Positions 34,289 to 43,812 of a stretch of DNA of 64,000 nucleotides are shown one piece after another (the stretch's first letter is position 1; every line of letters starts with the position of its first letter). Source of the DNA: Lathyrus oleraceus (lineage: Eukaryota > Streptophyta > Magnoliopsida > Fabales > Fabaceae); contig NC_066585.1 of NCBI RefSeq assembly GCF_024323335.1, positions 76,432,109 to 76,496,108 of the forward strand. Reading direction: 5' to 3'. Below the pieces are notes generated by a model, which had not been told where the DNA came from, ran no database searches, and worked only from the letters and a program-made list of their open reading frames with translations. A program made the translations under genes and the position numbers.

Positions 34289-34386
34289 ACCGTAATGTAC
34301 GGTGCCCTTAAGTGAATTGTAGAACATCGTAAGGTACGGTGTACTTAAGTAGAATACCAAATATGGTAAGGTACCACGCGCTTAAG
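34289..34386 (+). repeat. 37-bp triplication with N3-spaced dyads in the solo LTR
   Basis: CTTAAG recurs at 34307, 34344 and 34381, exactly 37 bp apart. About 13-16 bp before each lies a dyad with a 3-bp spacer: ACCGTA-ATG-TACGGT (34289-34303), CGTA-AGG-TACG (34328-34338) and TGGTA-AGG-TACCA (34364-34376). The arms change together, keeping the symmetry. In the uninterrupted LTR they sit about 75-170 bp upstream of the TATA box. Confidence 0.88.
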
Positions 34387-34556
34387 TGATTTTGGCATAT
34401 TATAAGATATGGGTCACTGTCATACCCCAAAATTTGCCCATTAATATTTCAAGACATTTTTCAAGGCACTCCGACTTGTTCTGCAAGACACTGACCTCAA
34501 AGGAACAAAAGCTCAGCTCACAACAGGCCCAATCCAGAAAATGGCCCAAACTGGCC

Positions 34557-34686
34557 TGCTCGCTAGGCGAGCAATTCCTTCGCCTAGCGAACACTTCATT
34601 ATGACACTCGCCCCAGCGAAGCATCAGATCCAGTAAAAGCCCAAACTAGCTGGCTCGCTAGGCGAGAAACTCCTTCGCCTAGCGAA
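34557..34686 (+). promoter_or_regulatory. Two pairs of N3-spaced CpG dyads upstream of the Tat TATA box
   Basis: Pair 1 is TGCTCGC-TAG-GCGAGCA (34557-34573) and TTCGC-CTA-GCGAA (34579-34591). Pair 2 is CTCGC-TAG-GCGAG (34654-34666) and TTCGC-CTA-GCGAA (34674-34686). In each pair the dyad starts, measured on the 13-mer, are 20 bp apart. A degenerate copy lies between (about 34608-34620). The same array is in the 3' LTR at 54027-54156. Confidence 0.9.
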
Positions 34687-34743
34687 GCTTGCGAATAGCA
34701 AAATTTCTGGGCTTCATTCTGAGCCCATTAGGTCATCACAATC

Positions 34744-34753
34744 ACTATAAATA
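34744..34753 (+). promoter_or_regulatory. TATA box of the Tat LTR
   Basis: CTATAAATAG stands 58 bp downstream of the last dyad and before a GA-rich stretch likely to begin the transcript. Confidence 0.6.
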
Positions 34754-35182
34754 GCCAAGTTTCAGTCATGAAAAGGGAGAGGAGGAAGACAGAGAGAAGG
34801 ACAGACGGAAACCCTGGCACAGAAACCCTGGAGGCTACCTTAGAGAGTTCCGAATAAAGAAACCCTGAAGGTCGCTCCTCCGCTCCGAAGCTACCGCCAC
34901 CCAACTCCATTCGATACCAAAAGTGATCAGTCTCTCCAACATAGCAGCTTAGTTGCAAACAGGTTTGCGCATCACTGTTGTTTTATGCTTTTAATCGGTA
35001 ATCTCTATATACATAAAGCATCATGATTGAAGTTTCGAATATGTAATTTGAATTCACATGCGAATTTAAATATGCTTGAATATCATGAATGTTTGTCCAT
35101 GTTATCCCTGTAATCAAATGCCATAAAAGTTCAGGTTTTCGGAGGTCATGCTGCTGTCAAACTCCAAACCCGTGGCCGCTCG

Positions 35183-35239
35183 CTAGCACATCGCTAAGCG
35201 AGCCTGTAGCGAGCATTCGCTGAGCCTTCGCTAGGCGAA
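35183..35239 (+). repeat. Dyad group in the Tat LTR transcribed region
   Basis: A run of related CGCTAGC / CGCTAAGCGAG / TAGCGAG / TTCGC-TAG-GCGAA (35227-35239) words: the same arms as the upstream pairs with the spacer in the other orientation. Confidence 0.7.
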
Positions 35240-36391
35240 GCAGAGGCGAACGGGACAGTGGCTGCTTTGTTTCTTTTCTATTCTGCCTTATGTCTATCTA
35301 ACCAAGATTTATTATAATTCTGCATCATTTGGCCTGAGATTATGACTGTTGTGTTGTAGTGCAATTTTCAATTGTACTTTACTTTGATGCTCTAACCCGT
35401 GTGTTGAATTGTGCAAAGGTTTACATATTTCCGAGGAAACGGCCGGCTAGGTATCCCACTTTATGTGTGGGAGATCCTTATGGAGATTCACCCTGGATTA
35501 CTCAATTGATTTTAATGTATTCATTTCATGGCGAAGATCCACCCTAATGGCTTAATTGATCTTAATGTATTGATTTTAATATGGACCTAATTACCTACTT
35601 GATTACGGTTACCTAATTAATTGTAAAACCTTGCCTTTGAATAAGTGATCTCGGACCTCTCTTTGTTACCCTACGATTACGGTATTATGGCCATGTCCCG
35701 CGAATATGGGGATACACTTAGCAAAGACCCTTCGGTTAAATCATCATAGTCCCTCGAATGTTGCCTTTGTCCCTCGATGACCCTTCGGTGTAGCCTACGG
35801 TTAAATGATGATAGTCCCTTCGAATGCTAAGGTATCCTCACAACTGTTGCCTTCGATGACCAATCAATGACCCTTCGATGACCCTTCTACATCCAAAGGA
35901 TAAAACTACTTACTTCTCAATAGTAAGGACAGTTTTATCCTCATAAGGATAGGAAATGCCCGGAAAGACCTCGGACAGGTAAAACCCTTAATTGCTCATT
36001 CATAACCTAAAATACTTTTCACACCTTACACCTTTCCAAACCTCCATTAGAAAATCACCGCTTGGCATACATTCGCACTAGAATCATTGCCGAGTTATAT
36101 TTTTCTAAACTATTTTCAAAACTAAACGAGATAACCACTTTGCATACATTCATTCAAGAATCATTACAAAGTTAAATTCTCCTTTTCAAAACATTCCCTA
36201 CACATTTCTCAACCACTTTGTCAAACTAGAAAAACATAAATGATTGAGCAATTAAGAGCCCATGGATAACCATGGATACAAAGGGTGCTAATACCTTCCC
36301 TTTGTATAATGTACCTCCCGAACCTAAGAATCTAAATTAAGGTCTTTCCTGTTCTTTTCCACCTTTCCTTATTGGATAAAAGAAAAGTCGG

Positions 36392-36401
36392 TGGCGACTC
36401 T
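36392..36401 (+). promoter_or_regulatory. PBS-like 10-mer in the Tat U5
   Basis: TGGCGACTCT is identical to the first ten bases of the true primer site 69 bp downstream. Also at 55870-55879 in the 3' LTR. Confidence 0.75.
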
Positions 36402-36460
36402 TGCTAACCGCGACATTGCGATTAAAAAACACAAAAAGTCAGTTCACCGTATGACAGAAC

Positions 36461-36478
36461 TGGCGACTCTGCTGGGGA
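36461..36478 (+). other. Primer-binding site of the Tat element (tRNA-Arg type)
   Basis: TGGCGACTCTGCTGGGGA starts 4 bp after the LTR; the Arg-tRNA primer is characteristic of Ogre/Tat elements. Confidence 0.85.
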
Positions 36479-36928
36479 TTTACAAAGAGAGGTCACCTTA
36501 AAAATCATTTATGTTTTAAACTGTTCCTTCTTTTGAGGGTATTTTATGCTTGAGTGAAAGATCCTACACCCGGATCTAGCGTACCTTAGGTAAGTAGCAA
36601 TAGATCATCGCGACTATCCGACGTATACTGGAATGGTTAAAATGATGGCTACGGTTAATGTGACACTTTGGATGTCCTGATGTTCCTCATGTTTACTTGA
36701 GGAAAAATTTGGCATTCGCGTGGTGTCATCAAAGCATTAACCAGACCTTTAGAACCCTAATTGACTCATCCTAGCCATTAGAAAGTAGTGAGATAACTGA
36801 CTTCGGTTCCGACTGGGGTTGGTTGAGACTCGATACTACACTCTTTGAGATTGGACTTTAGGGAAGCTTTGGTCAACCACTTGGCGTTGCACTGAAGTGG
36901 ACTTAAAGAAAGATCGATGATCTGAGAT
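36479..36928 (+). other. Tat leader, left part, up to the Athila insertion
   Basis: No ORF is supported. The leader resumes at 48463; GAGAT at 36924-36928 is the Athila target duplication. Confidence 0.6.
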
Positions 36929-38093
36929 TGTTAGGGACCAATTAGTACTACTTTTTATACCATTTTATTGGTCCCTTATACCAAGTTTTGATGTAATTAC
37001 ACACTTTTATCTTCATTTATTTGTATAAATGCAATTAGGTTTAATTTATTTTGTTTTGAATAGTTATTTCACATTTTTTGTTAGTTGTGTAGAATTATGG
37101 ATAAGCAAGACCTTGGTTTCAACATGGCATTTTGGAGGAAGCTTGCCAAACAAGGAAGCTGGGAAAGCAACAGTTCGCGCCGCGAACTCCCTTCGCGCCG
37201 CGAAGGCTGCGAATCCAGCAAGCTGACCAAGGGTCAAATGTGCTGCTGTGCAGAAAAAGTAATTGCCATTTTGATGTCTGCCTGGGAAGTGCTTTTCTGC
37301 TGCTGATGACAATGTCCAATTAGGGAAATGTCAACCTTTTTGGTGGAGACAAAATAGTTTAACCTAGGGTATTGAGAGATTATTCCATTCATTCACACAT
37401 TGTGCTGTAGAGCTTTTGCAATAGAAAAAACAGAGTTTTTCTTCTAAAAACATTCTGCTTTGTAACAATGGTGATGAGGAGCTAAACTCCCTTTTGTCAA
37501 GATTGGAGGTAGTAGCTATTCTCATTTATCTATGTATTCACTTTGATTTACATATGAGATAGAGATTGTTGATGTGTTGATTACTGTTTTTGCTTTAAGT
37601 TGAAAACCAGATTTGAGTAGTTGTCGAGAGAGATTACTCGAGTTTAGACATAAAACAGATTTTCAAGTAGTGAATAAGTTGTAGAGATAGATTTATTCAT
37701 TACTATTCTTTGATATTGAACATTAAAGGTTGCTATATTGATAGTTAGGTGGAGAGATCGTCTAAGGATCAATATAGTAACTATCACGATTTCATTTAGA
37801 CATAAATGACCTTGAGAGGATATTTGAACATCATCAATAATCTTGAGTCTAATTATTTATCATAGGGAATCATAGATATTTGAAATAGTGAACTCCAATC
37901 TTGCCAAGCTTTTATATTTGTCTAAAACCACTTAATAGTTTTTGTTAACATTTATTAACAAGATACTTTTCCAAACAACACAACCCTGTTACTTTCTAAA
38001 CTTATAACATTTGAATTATAGAACGGCGGTAATATTACCCAATCTCTGTGGATACGATACAAAAATATTTGCCAAAGATATACTCTTTCAACA
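36929..38093 (+). repeat. 5' LTR of the young Athila
   Basis: It runs TGTTAGGGACC to CTTTCAACA. A TATA-like TGTATAAATG lies at 37022-37031 and one dyad pair at 37172-37204. Overlapping small ORFs here and in the 3' LTR are repeat by-products. Confidence 0.95.
37172..37204 (+). promoter_or_regulatory. Paired dyad TTCGC-GCC-GCGAA in the Athila LTR
   Basis: Dyads at 37174-37186 (arms extend to AGTTCGC/GCGAACT) and 37192-37204 start 18 bp apart. They lie about 150 bp downstream of the TATA-like box, so probably in the transcribed leader. The 3' LTR repeats them at 47543-47573. Confidence 0.92.
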
Positions 38094-38096
38094 AAT

Positions 38097-38115
38097 TGGC
38101 GCCGTTGCCGGGGAT
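38097..38115 (+). other. Primer-binding site of the Athila element
   Basis: TGGCGCCGTTGCCGGGGAT follows the LTR by 3 bp and is the sequence normally seen in Athila elements (tRNA-Asp type). Confidence 0.85.
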
Positions 38116-38225
38116 TGGTGTCGATATTACAAGCATTGCAATAATTCTTTGTTTTAAGTTTTGTTACTTTTATTGTTATCCTTCTTTTGTTTCACTTGGT
38201 TTGTTAGTTTTGTAGATTCTAGTGC

Positions 38226-39383
38226 ATGCGAGGAAAAGTAACCGAGGAGCAACTTCAATTCGATCCTGAAATTGAAAGAACACTTCGGAAGCTCAATAGC
38301 AAAACACGAAGAAGAAGGAAACTAGCCGAAGAGAGGAACCGGAGAGAAGAAGCATCTACTTCCGCACTTGTTCCAATTGAAGAAGTGGTTGTAGAAGCTT
38401 GTGAAGGAAACATGGCGGAGGATAATCGTACCGAAATGTCCGCTAATAGTCCAAGAAGGAATGCTCAATTTGCCCGTGGAGGAAGAAATACGGAGATGAA
38501 GACCGGAATCCTCCAACTTCTCTATGCAACTCCATTCACCGGAATGGATCACGAAGATCCGTATACCCATCTCATCAAATTCTATGAGATTGCGGGTTCT
38601 ACGGGAATAGACGAGGCGGGTGAAGAGACGTTATTCAAGAGGATGTTCCCACACTCATTAGTGGGAAAAGCAAAGGAGTGGTACCTTGATCAAGAATCAA
38701 GAGTGATGACGGATTGGAATCTATTAGAAGAAAAGTTCTTAGAAAGATACTTCCCTCAATCCCGATTCATGGAAGCTAAGACGGCTATAGTTGTATTTAC
38801 TCAAGGAGGAAACGAATCTCTAAATGAAGCTTGGGAGAGATTCAAATCAATGTTGAGGAAGTGTAAGGGACATGGTTTTGATGAGCTTACTCAAATCCAT
38901 ATCTTTTTGAATGGTCTCCAATCAACCCATAAGACACTTCTGGACGCCACCGCGGGTGGTTCGCTTATATCAAAAACTGTGGAAGAAGCTAAAGTCATTA
39001 TTGAACGGATGGCCCGTAATGATCATCAAGGTCAACATGATCGTAGCCCTTCACAACGTAAGCCCAGAGTTTTAGAGTTGAATACCAATGATGCCATCCT
39101 TGCACAGAATAAGCTACTCTCTCAACAAGTGGAGCTTCTTACTCAACAAATGGCCAAGCTTCCACAGCAAATAAAAGAGATTCAAGGGTTTCAAGTTCAG
39201 CATCAAGTAGCATGTTGTGAGTTGTGTCAAGGGGATCATCCTACTGGTTTTTGTCCTCCACCTCAAGAAGAAGTCAGTTATGTGAACAACCAAAACCAGG
39301 GATATCAAAGACAACAGCCTAACAATCAAGGCTACCAACCAAGAAATAATCAAGGCTACCAACCGTCAAGATTCAACAATTAG
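38226..39383 (+). CDS. gag: Athila gag
   Basis: A 385-residue Gag from ATG 38226, the first ATG after the leader. Residues about 95-265 form the retrotransposon gag domain (DPYTHLIKFYEIAGSTG, SLVGKAKEWYLDQ, EEKFLERYFPQSRFMEAK, FNSL-like NESLNEAWERFKSML). A coiled-coil-like Gln/Leu segment follows (LLSQQVELLTQQMAKL), then a zinc-knuckle-like CELCQGDHPTGFC, then Asn/Gln/Tyr-rich repeats (NNQGYQ). The frame stops at TAG 39381-39383 between NN and NYQQQ, inside this low-complexity tail, and remains open beyond. The most economical view is a CAG-to-TAG change; regulated readthrough is the alternative. Confidence 0.92.
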   Translation: MRGKVTEEQLQFDPEIERTLRKLNSKTRRRRKLAEERNRREEASTSALVPIEEVVVEACEGNMAEDNRTEMSANSPRRNAQFARGGRNTEMKTGILQLLYATPFTGMDHEDPYTHLIKFYEIAGSTGIDEAGEETLFKRMFPHSLVGKAKEWYLDQESRVMTDWNLLEEKFLERYFPQSRFMEAKTAIVVFTQGGNESLNEAWERFKSMLRKCKGHGFDELTQIHIFLNGLQSTHKTLLDATAGGSLISKTVEEAKVIIERMARNDHQGQHDRSPSQRKPRVLELNTNDAILAQNKLLSQQVELLTQQMAKLPQQIKEIQGFQVQHQVACCELCQGDHPTGFCPPPQEEVSYVNNQNQGYQRQQPNNQGYQPRNNQGYQPSRFNN

Positions 39384-42300
39384 AATTATCAACAGCAAAG
39401 CCCTTACCAACAACCAAACTCTCAAGGTCAGCAGTCGCAAGGAGGAAACTCCAAGCTAGAAGACACTCTTCAACAATTCATGCAAGCTTCTATGGCAAAT
39501 CAGAAAAGTAACGAGGCGGCAATTAAAAACCTGGAAAATCAAGTAGGCCAACTCGCGAAGCAGCTGTCGGAACAAAATGCAGGGGCTTCTTTCTCTGCTA
39601 ACACTCAACCAAATCCAAAGGAGCATTGCAAAGCAGTTGTCACAAGGAGTGGTAAAGCGTTGGTAAGTGAAAAAGGTGAAGGAATTGTAGAAGAGAACAT
39701 CACTGATGGGATGCTGGAAGAAACAGATATAGTTGGTGAAAGGAAAAATGCTTCTGGAAATGCTCAGTTCGCGCCGCGAACCACCTTCGCGCCGCGAAAA
39801 GAGCAGGTTTTGCCCACTGCTGTGCAGACTGATGCTGAATCAAAGAAAAAGAAGAAATCTGAGAAGGGAGTGAATGTCATCCCAACTCAACATCTACCCT
39901 ACCCACATGCTCCATCAAGGAAAGACAATGCTAGGCACTATGCACGGTTCATGGACATTTTCAAGCAACTCCAAATCAACATTCCATTTGCTGATGCATT
40001 AGAACAAATGCCACGGTATGCTAAATTTATGAAAGACATTCTTACCAAGAAAAGGCGACATGTGGAAGATGAGACCATCATTCTTGATGCACGGTGTAGC
40101 GCAATCATCCAGAAGACTTTACCTCGGAAGGAGTCCGACCCGGGACGGGTTGTTCTACCGGTAACCATTGGAAGCACATACGTTGGGAATGGTTTGATAG
40201 ATTTGGGCTCGAGTATAAATTTAATTCCCCTTTCTATTGTCAAACGATTGGGAAATGTGGAGATTAAATCAACAAGAATGACCCTACAACTAGCAGACAA
40301 GTCTACAACCTCACCATACGGAATTGCCCAAGACATGCTCGTAAAAGTGGACAAATTTTTGTTTCCTGTGGATTTTGTAATAGTAGAGATGGATGAGGAC
40401 CACGATGTACCCCTAATCCTTGGAAGACCTTTTATGAAGACCGCTCGGATGATGATCGACATAGATGATGGGTTAATGAAGGTTAGAGTTCAAGACGAAG
40501 AGGTGACTTTTAACCTTTTCGAAGCAATGAAACATCCAATTGACAAGCATGATTCTTTTCGAATTGATGCAAGTGAAGAGGAAGTAGTGGAGGTCGTGAA
40601 TCAAATCCATATTTCTAATCCTTTGGAAAGATCCCTTATCGGAGCATACAATGTGTTAACCGACAATGAGGAACGAGAGATCGAAGCGATGTTGCATGAG
40701 TTAGAATCTTGTGGTGAGCTGGCCTATCAAGAAGAATTAGTGGAAGATTTGGATGCAAAGAAGGAAACTGAAGAGCAAAAGTTAGAATTGAAGATGCTTC
40801 CGTCACATTTGAAGTATGTGTTTCTTGGAGATGAGTGTACCAAACCAGTGATTATAAGCAACACATTGTCCACGCAAGAGGAAGATAAGTTGATTCAAGT
40901 ATTGAAAAAGAACCAAGGTGCGATAGGGTGGGTTTTATCCGATTTGAAGGGTATTAGTCCAGCATATTGCATGCACAAGATAATGATGGAGGAAAATTTC
41001 AAACCGGTTGCGCAACCTCAGAGGCGTTTGAATCCATCAATGAAAGAGGTGGTTCGGAAAGAAGTTGTTAAACTTTTAGAAGCAGGAATGATTTATCCCA
41101 TATCTGATAGTGCATGGGTGAGTCCGGTACAAGTGGTCCCCAAGAAAGGCGGAATGACGGTGATCAAAAACGATAAAAATGAGTTGATTCCGACGAGAAC
41201 AGTGACAGGGTGGAGGATGTGCATCGACTATAGAAGGTTGAACCAAGCCACAAGGAAAGATCATTTCCCACTACCTTTCATGGATCAAATGTTGGAGCGG
41301 CTCGCCGGCAAAAATTTCTACTGTTTCTTGGACGGATATTCGGGGTATAATCAAATTTCAGTAAATCCGGCAGACCATGAGAAAACAGCTTTTACATGTC
41401 CTTTTGGCATCTTTGCTTACCGAAGAATGCCTTTTGGATTATGTAACGCACCGGCCACATTTCAACGGTGTATGCAAGCTATCTTTTCAGACTTGATAGA
41501 AGAATGCATTGAGGTGTTCATGGACGATTTTTCTGTTTATGGATCATCTTTTGAAATGTGCTTGAAGCACCTTGATGTAGTTCTGGAGAGATGCGTGGAG
41601 ACCAACCTAGTGCTCAACTGGGAAAAATGCAATTTTATGGTCACTGAGGGTATAGTGCTTGGTCACAAGATTTCTTCTGAAGGGCTAGAGGTGGACAAGG
41701 CCAAGGTGGAGGTTATTGAAAAACTGCCACCCCCAACTAACATCAAAGGAATAAGAAGCTTTCTAGGACATGCCGGGTTCTACCGGAGATTCATACAAGA
41801 CTTCTCAAAGATCGCAAAGCCACTGAGTAATTTACTCAACAAAGGTACGCCTTTTCTTTTTGATGAGTCATGTCTTAAAGCCTTCTTAGATTTGAAACAA
41901 AAGTTGATCACCGCACCAATAATCGTAGCACCAAACTGGAATCTTGATTTTGAACTCATGTGTGATGCTAGCGATTATGCAGTGGGTGCGGTGTTAGGAC
42001 AAAGAAGCGATAAAGTTTTCCATGCCATACACTATGCTAGTAAGGTGTTGAATGACGCCCAAGTTAATTACGCAACAACTGAAAAAGATTTGCTAGCCAT
42101 AGTATATGCATTGGAAAAATTTAGAGCTTATTTGATTGGTTCAAGAGTTGTAATCTACACTGACCATTCTGCAATCAAATATCTGCTTACCAAGCCGGAT
42201 TCAAAACAAAGGCTTATTCGTTGGATCCTTTTATTACAAGAGTTTGATCTAGAGATTAGGGATAAAAAAGGTTCCGAGAACTTGGTGGCAGATCATTTGT

Positions 42301-43679
42301 CTCGTTTGGTCAATGTAGAAATTACAAACAAAGAAGAAGAGGTGAGAGAAGAATTTCCAGATGAAAAACTCTATACGATTCAAGTGAGGCCTTGGTTTGC
42401 TGATTTTGCTAACTACAAAGCAACTGGTTTAACACCGGAAGACCTCACTTGCAATCAAAGAAGGAAATTCTTAGCTGATGCAAAATATTATGTCTGGGAT
42501 GACCCTTACCTTTTTAAAGTAGGGGCAGACAATATTTTGAGAAGGTGTGTAACAATGGAGGAATCAAGAGACATTCTGTGGCACTGTCACAACTCTCCGT
42601 ATGGAGGTCACTATAGTGGTTTGAGAACAGCCACTAAAGTACTCCAATCAGGTTTTTATTGGCCATCTTTATTCAAAGATGCGCACGAACATGCGAAGAG
42701 TTGTGATGCATGCCAACGGAGTGGCGGAATAGGAAAACGGGATGAAATGCCTCTAACCAACATGCTAGAAGTAGAAGTTTTTGACTGTTGGGGTATTGAT
42801 TTCGTTGGCCCATTCCCCTCTTCATTCTCTAATGAGTACATTTTAGTAGCTGTCGATTATGTTTCGAAGTGGGTGGAAGCAATTGCCTCACCCAAGGCCG
42901 ATGCCAAAACTGTGATCAAATTTTTAAAGAAGAACATATTCTCACGTTTTGGTGTGCCTCGAGTGTTGGTGAGTGATGGAGGCTCACACTTCTGCAATAC
43001 ACCTTTAGAAAAAGTTCTGCAACATTATGGTGTAAAGCATAAGGTGACCACTCCTTACCACCCACAAGCGAACGGTCAAACTGAGGTTTCAAACCGGGAA
43101 ATCAAACGGATACTTGAGAAAACAGTTTCGAACTCAAGAAAGGATTGGTCCTTAAAACTAGATGAGGCTTTGTGGGCGTATCGCACTGCTTACAAAGCAC
43201 CTATTGGGCTGACTCCGTTTCAACTGGTGTATGGGAAGACTTGTCATCTTCCAGTTGAAATGGAGCATAGAGCATTATGGGCTCTTAAGTTCTTGAACTT
43301 CGACTCCACTCTAGCTGGAGAGAGAAGGAAAGGTCAACTCCATGAGTTAGAGGAACTAAGGAACAATGCATACCATTCTAATAAGCTGTACAAGGAGAAG
43401 ACAAAAGCATACCATGATGGGAAGGTCCGCCACAAAGAGTTTCATGTTGGCCAGATGGTATTGCTTTTTAATTCAAGGTTGAAGTTGTTTCTGGGTAAAT
43501 TGAAGTCTAAATGGTCTGGACCATTTGTGGTCAAGGAAGTACGGAATTATGGAGCCATTGTGATAGAGGACCCAAAGTCACAAGAAAGCTGGACTGTCAA
43601 TGGTCAAAGATTGAAAGTCTATCATAGCGGCGACATAAACCGTGATGTGTGTGTCCTTTCCTTATCTGGATCAAGCTAA
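39384..43679 (+). CDS. pol: Athila pol: protease, reverse transcriptase, RNase H, integrase
   Basis: One frame with gag. Counting from the ATG at 39480: a Gag-tail helix (ENQVGQLAKQLSEQ), then a linker with FAPRTTFAPR near residue 97-106, encoded by a dyad pair. The aspartic protease has DLGSSINLIP near 241. The RT has DYRRLNQATRKDHFPLPFMDQ and the catalytic FMDD near 681. RNase H has MCDASD (about 827) and YTDHSAIKYL. Integrase has a zinc finger (CHNSPYGGHY...CDACQRSGG, about 1036-1080) and a core with WGIDFVGP (about 1106), VSDGGSHF (about 1165) and QTEVSNREIKR. The C-terminal module has FNSRLKLFLGKLKSKWSGPF (about 1333). All 1399 codons are open, which is rare for plant Athila. No chromodomain is present, as usual for this lineage. 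Confidence 0.94.
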   Translation, partial: NYQQQSPYQQPNSQGQQSQGGNSKLEDTLQQFMQASMANQKSNEAAIKNLENQVGQLAKQLSEQNAGASFSANTQPNPKEHCKAVVTRSGKALVSEKGEGIVEENITDGMLEETDIVGERKNASGNAQFAPRTTFAPRKEQVLPTAVQTDAESKKKKKSEKGVNVIPTQHLPYPHAPSRKDNARHYARFMDIFKQLQINIPFADALEQMPRYAKFMKDILTKKRRHVEDETIILDARCSAIIQKTLPRKESDPGRVVLPVTIGSTYVGNGLIDLGSSINLIPLSIVKRLGNVEIKSTRMTLQLADKSTTSPYGIAQDMLVKVDKFLFPVDFVIVEMDEDHDVPLILGRPFMKTARMMIDIDDGLMKVRVQDEEVTFNLFEAMKHPIDKHDSFRIDASEEEVVEVVNQIHISNPLERSLIGAYNVLTDNEEREIEAMLHELESCGELAYQEELVEDLDAKKETEEQKLELKMLPSHLKYVFLGDECTKPVIISNTLSTQEEDKLIQVLKKNQGAIGWVLSDLKGISPAYCMHKIMMEENFKPVAQPQRRLNPSMKEVVRKEVVKLLEAGMIYPISDSAWVSPVQVVPKKGGMTVIKNDKNELIPTRTVTGWRMCIDYRRLNQATRKDHFPLPFMDQMLERLAGKNFYCFLDGYSGYNQISVNPADHEKTAFTCPFGIFAYRRMPFGLCNAPATFQRCMQAIFSDLIEECIEVFMDDFSVYGSSFEMCLKHLDVVLERCVETNLVLNWEKCNFMVTEGIVLGHKISSEGLEVDKAKVEVIEKLPPPTNIKGIRSFLGHAGFYRRFIQDFSKIAKPLSNLLNKGTPFLFDESCLKAFLDLKQKLITAPIIVAPNWNLDFELMCDASDYAVGAVLGQRSDKVFHAIHYASKVLNDAQVNYATTEKDLLAIVYALEKFRAYLIGSRVVIYTDHSAIKYLLTKPDSKQRLIRWILLLQEFDLEIRDKKGSENLVADHLSRLVNVEITNKEEEVREEFPDEKLYTIQVRPWFADFANYKATGLTPEDLTCNQRRKFLADAKYYVWDDPYLFKVGADNILRRCVTMEESRDILWHCHNSPYGGHYSGLRTATKVLQSGFYWPSLFKDAHEHAKSCDACQRSGGIGKRDEMPLTNMLEVEVFDCWGIDFVGPFPSSFSNEYILVAVDYVSKWVEAIASPKADAKTVIKFLKKNIFSRFGVPRVLVSDGGSHFCNTPLEKVLQHYGVKHKVTTPYHPQANGQTEVSNREIKRILEKTVSNSRKDWSLKLDEALWAYRTAYKAPIGLTPFQLVYGKTCHLPVEMEHRALWALKFLNFDSTLAGERRKGQLHELEELRNNAYHSNKLYKEKTKAYHDGKVRHKEFHVGQMVLLFNSRLKLFLGKLKSKWSGPFVVKEVRNYGAIVIEDPKSQESWTVNGQRLKVYHSGDINRDVCVLSLSGSS
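39768..39798 (+). repeat. Paired dyad inside the Athila coding region
   Basis: TTCGC-GCC-GCGAA at 39768-39780 and 39786-39798, starts 18 bp apart as in the LTR. It is read in frame as two FAPR tetrapeptides in a low-complexity linker between gag and protease. Confidence 0.92.
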
Positions 43680-43700
43680 TTGAGGTACCGTCGAGCTCTT

Positions 43701-43746
43701 AACGACGTTAAACAAAGCGCTGGTTGGGAGGCAACCCAACGTTGTT
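43701..43746 (+). ncRNA. Predicted RNA hairpin just after Athila pol
   Basis: Starting 22 bp after the pol stop, AACGAC (43701-43706) can pair with GTTGTT (43741-43746, one G-U). Inside it GTTGGG (43723-43728) pairs with CCCAAC (43735-43740) around the loop AGGCAA. The block GACGTTAAAC...GGGAGGCAACCC is common right after pol in Athila-like elements. The old relic on the minus strand keeps a recognisable version at 27555-27599. A structural cis-element is inferred, not a separate transcript. Confidence 0.5.
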
Positions 43747-43812
43747 AGTGTGCATTTTAAATTTATCTGTTTTGTGATTTTTAGCTCTGTTGAAGTTTTA
43801 AAATTTTTGAAG

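Larger units (their letters stand above)
34418..36456 (+). repeat. 5' LTR of the Tat element
   Basis: It contains dyad pairs (34557-34686), a TATA box (34744), a second dyad group (35183-35239), repeated CCTTCGATGACC-type words (about 35720-35890) and a U5 end with the PBS-like 10-mer. Confidence 0.93.

Noticed and set aside
33414..34417. Cassandra-type TRIM carrying 5S rRNA
   Set aside because: No 5S promoter boxes (A box, C box) found in the LTR.
37174..37204. TTCGCGCC as a plain E2F site
   Set aside because: E2F consensus needs TTT before SSCGC; the motif matches only partly and the full dyad is a better description.
37029..37323. Five overlapping small ORFs conserved at 37029-37323 and 47398-47692
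   Set aside because: Conservation is due to LTR identity; no start context or motif supports translation.
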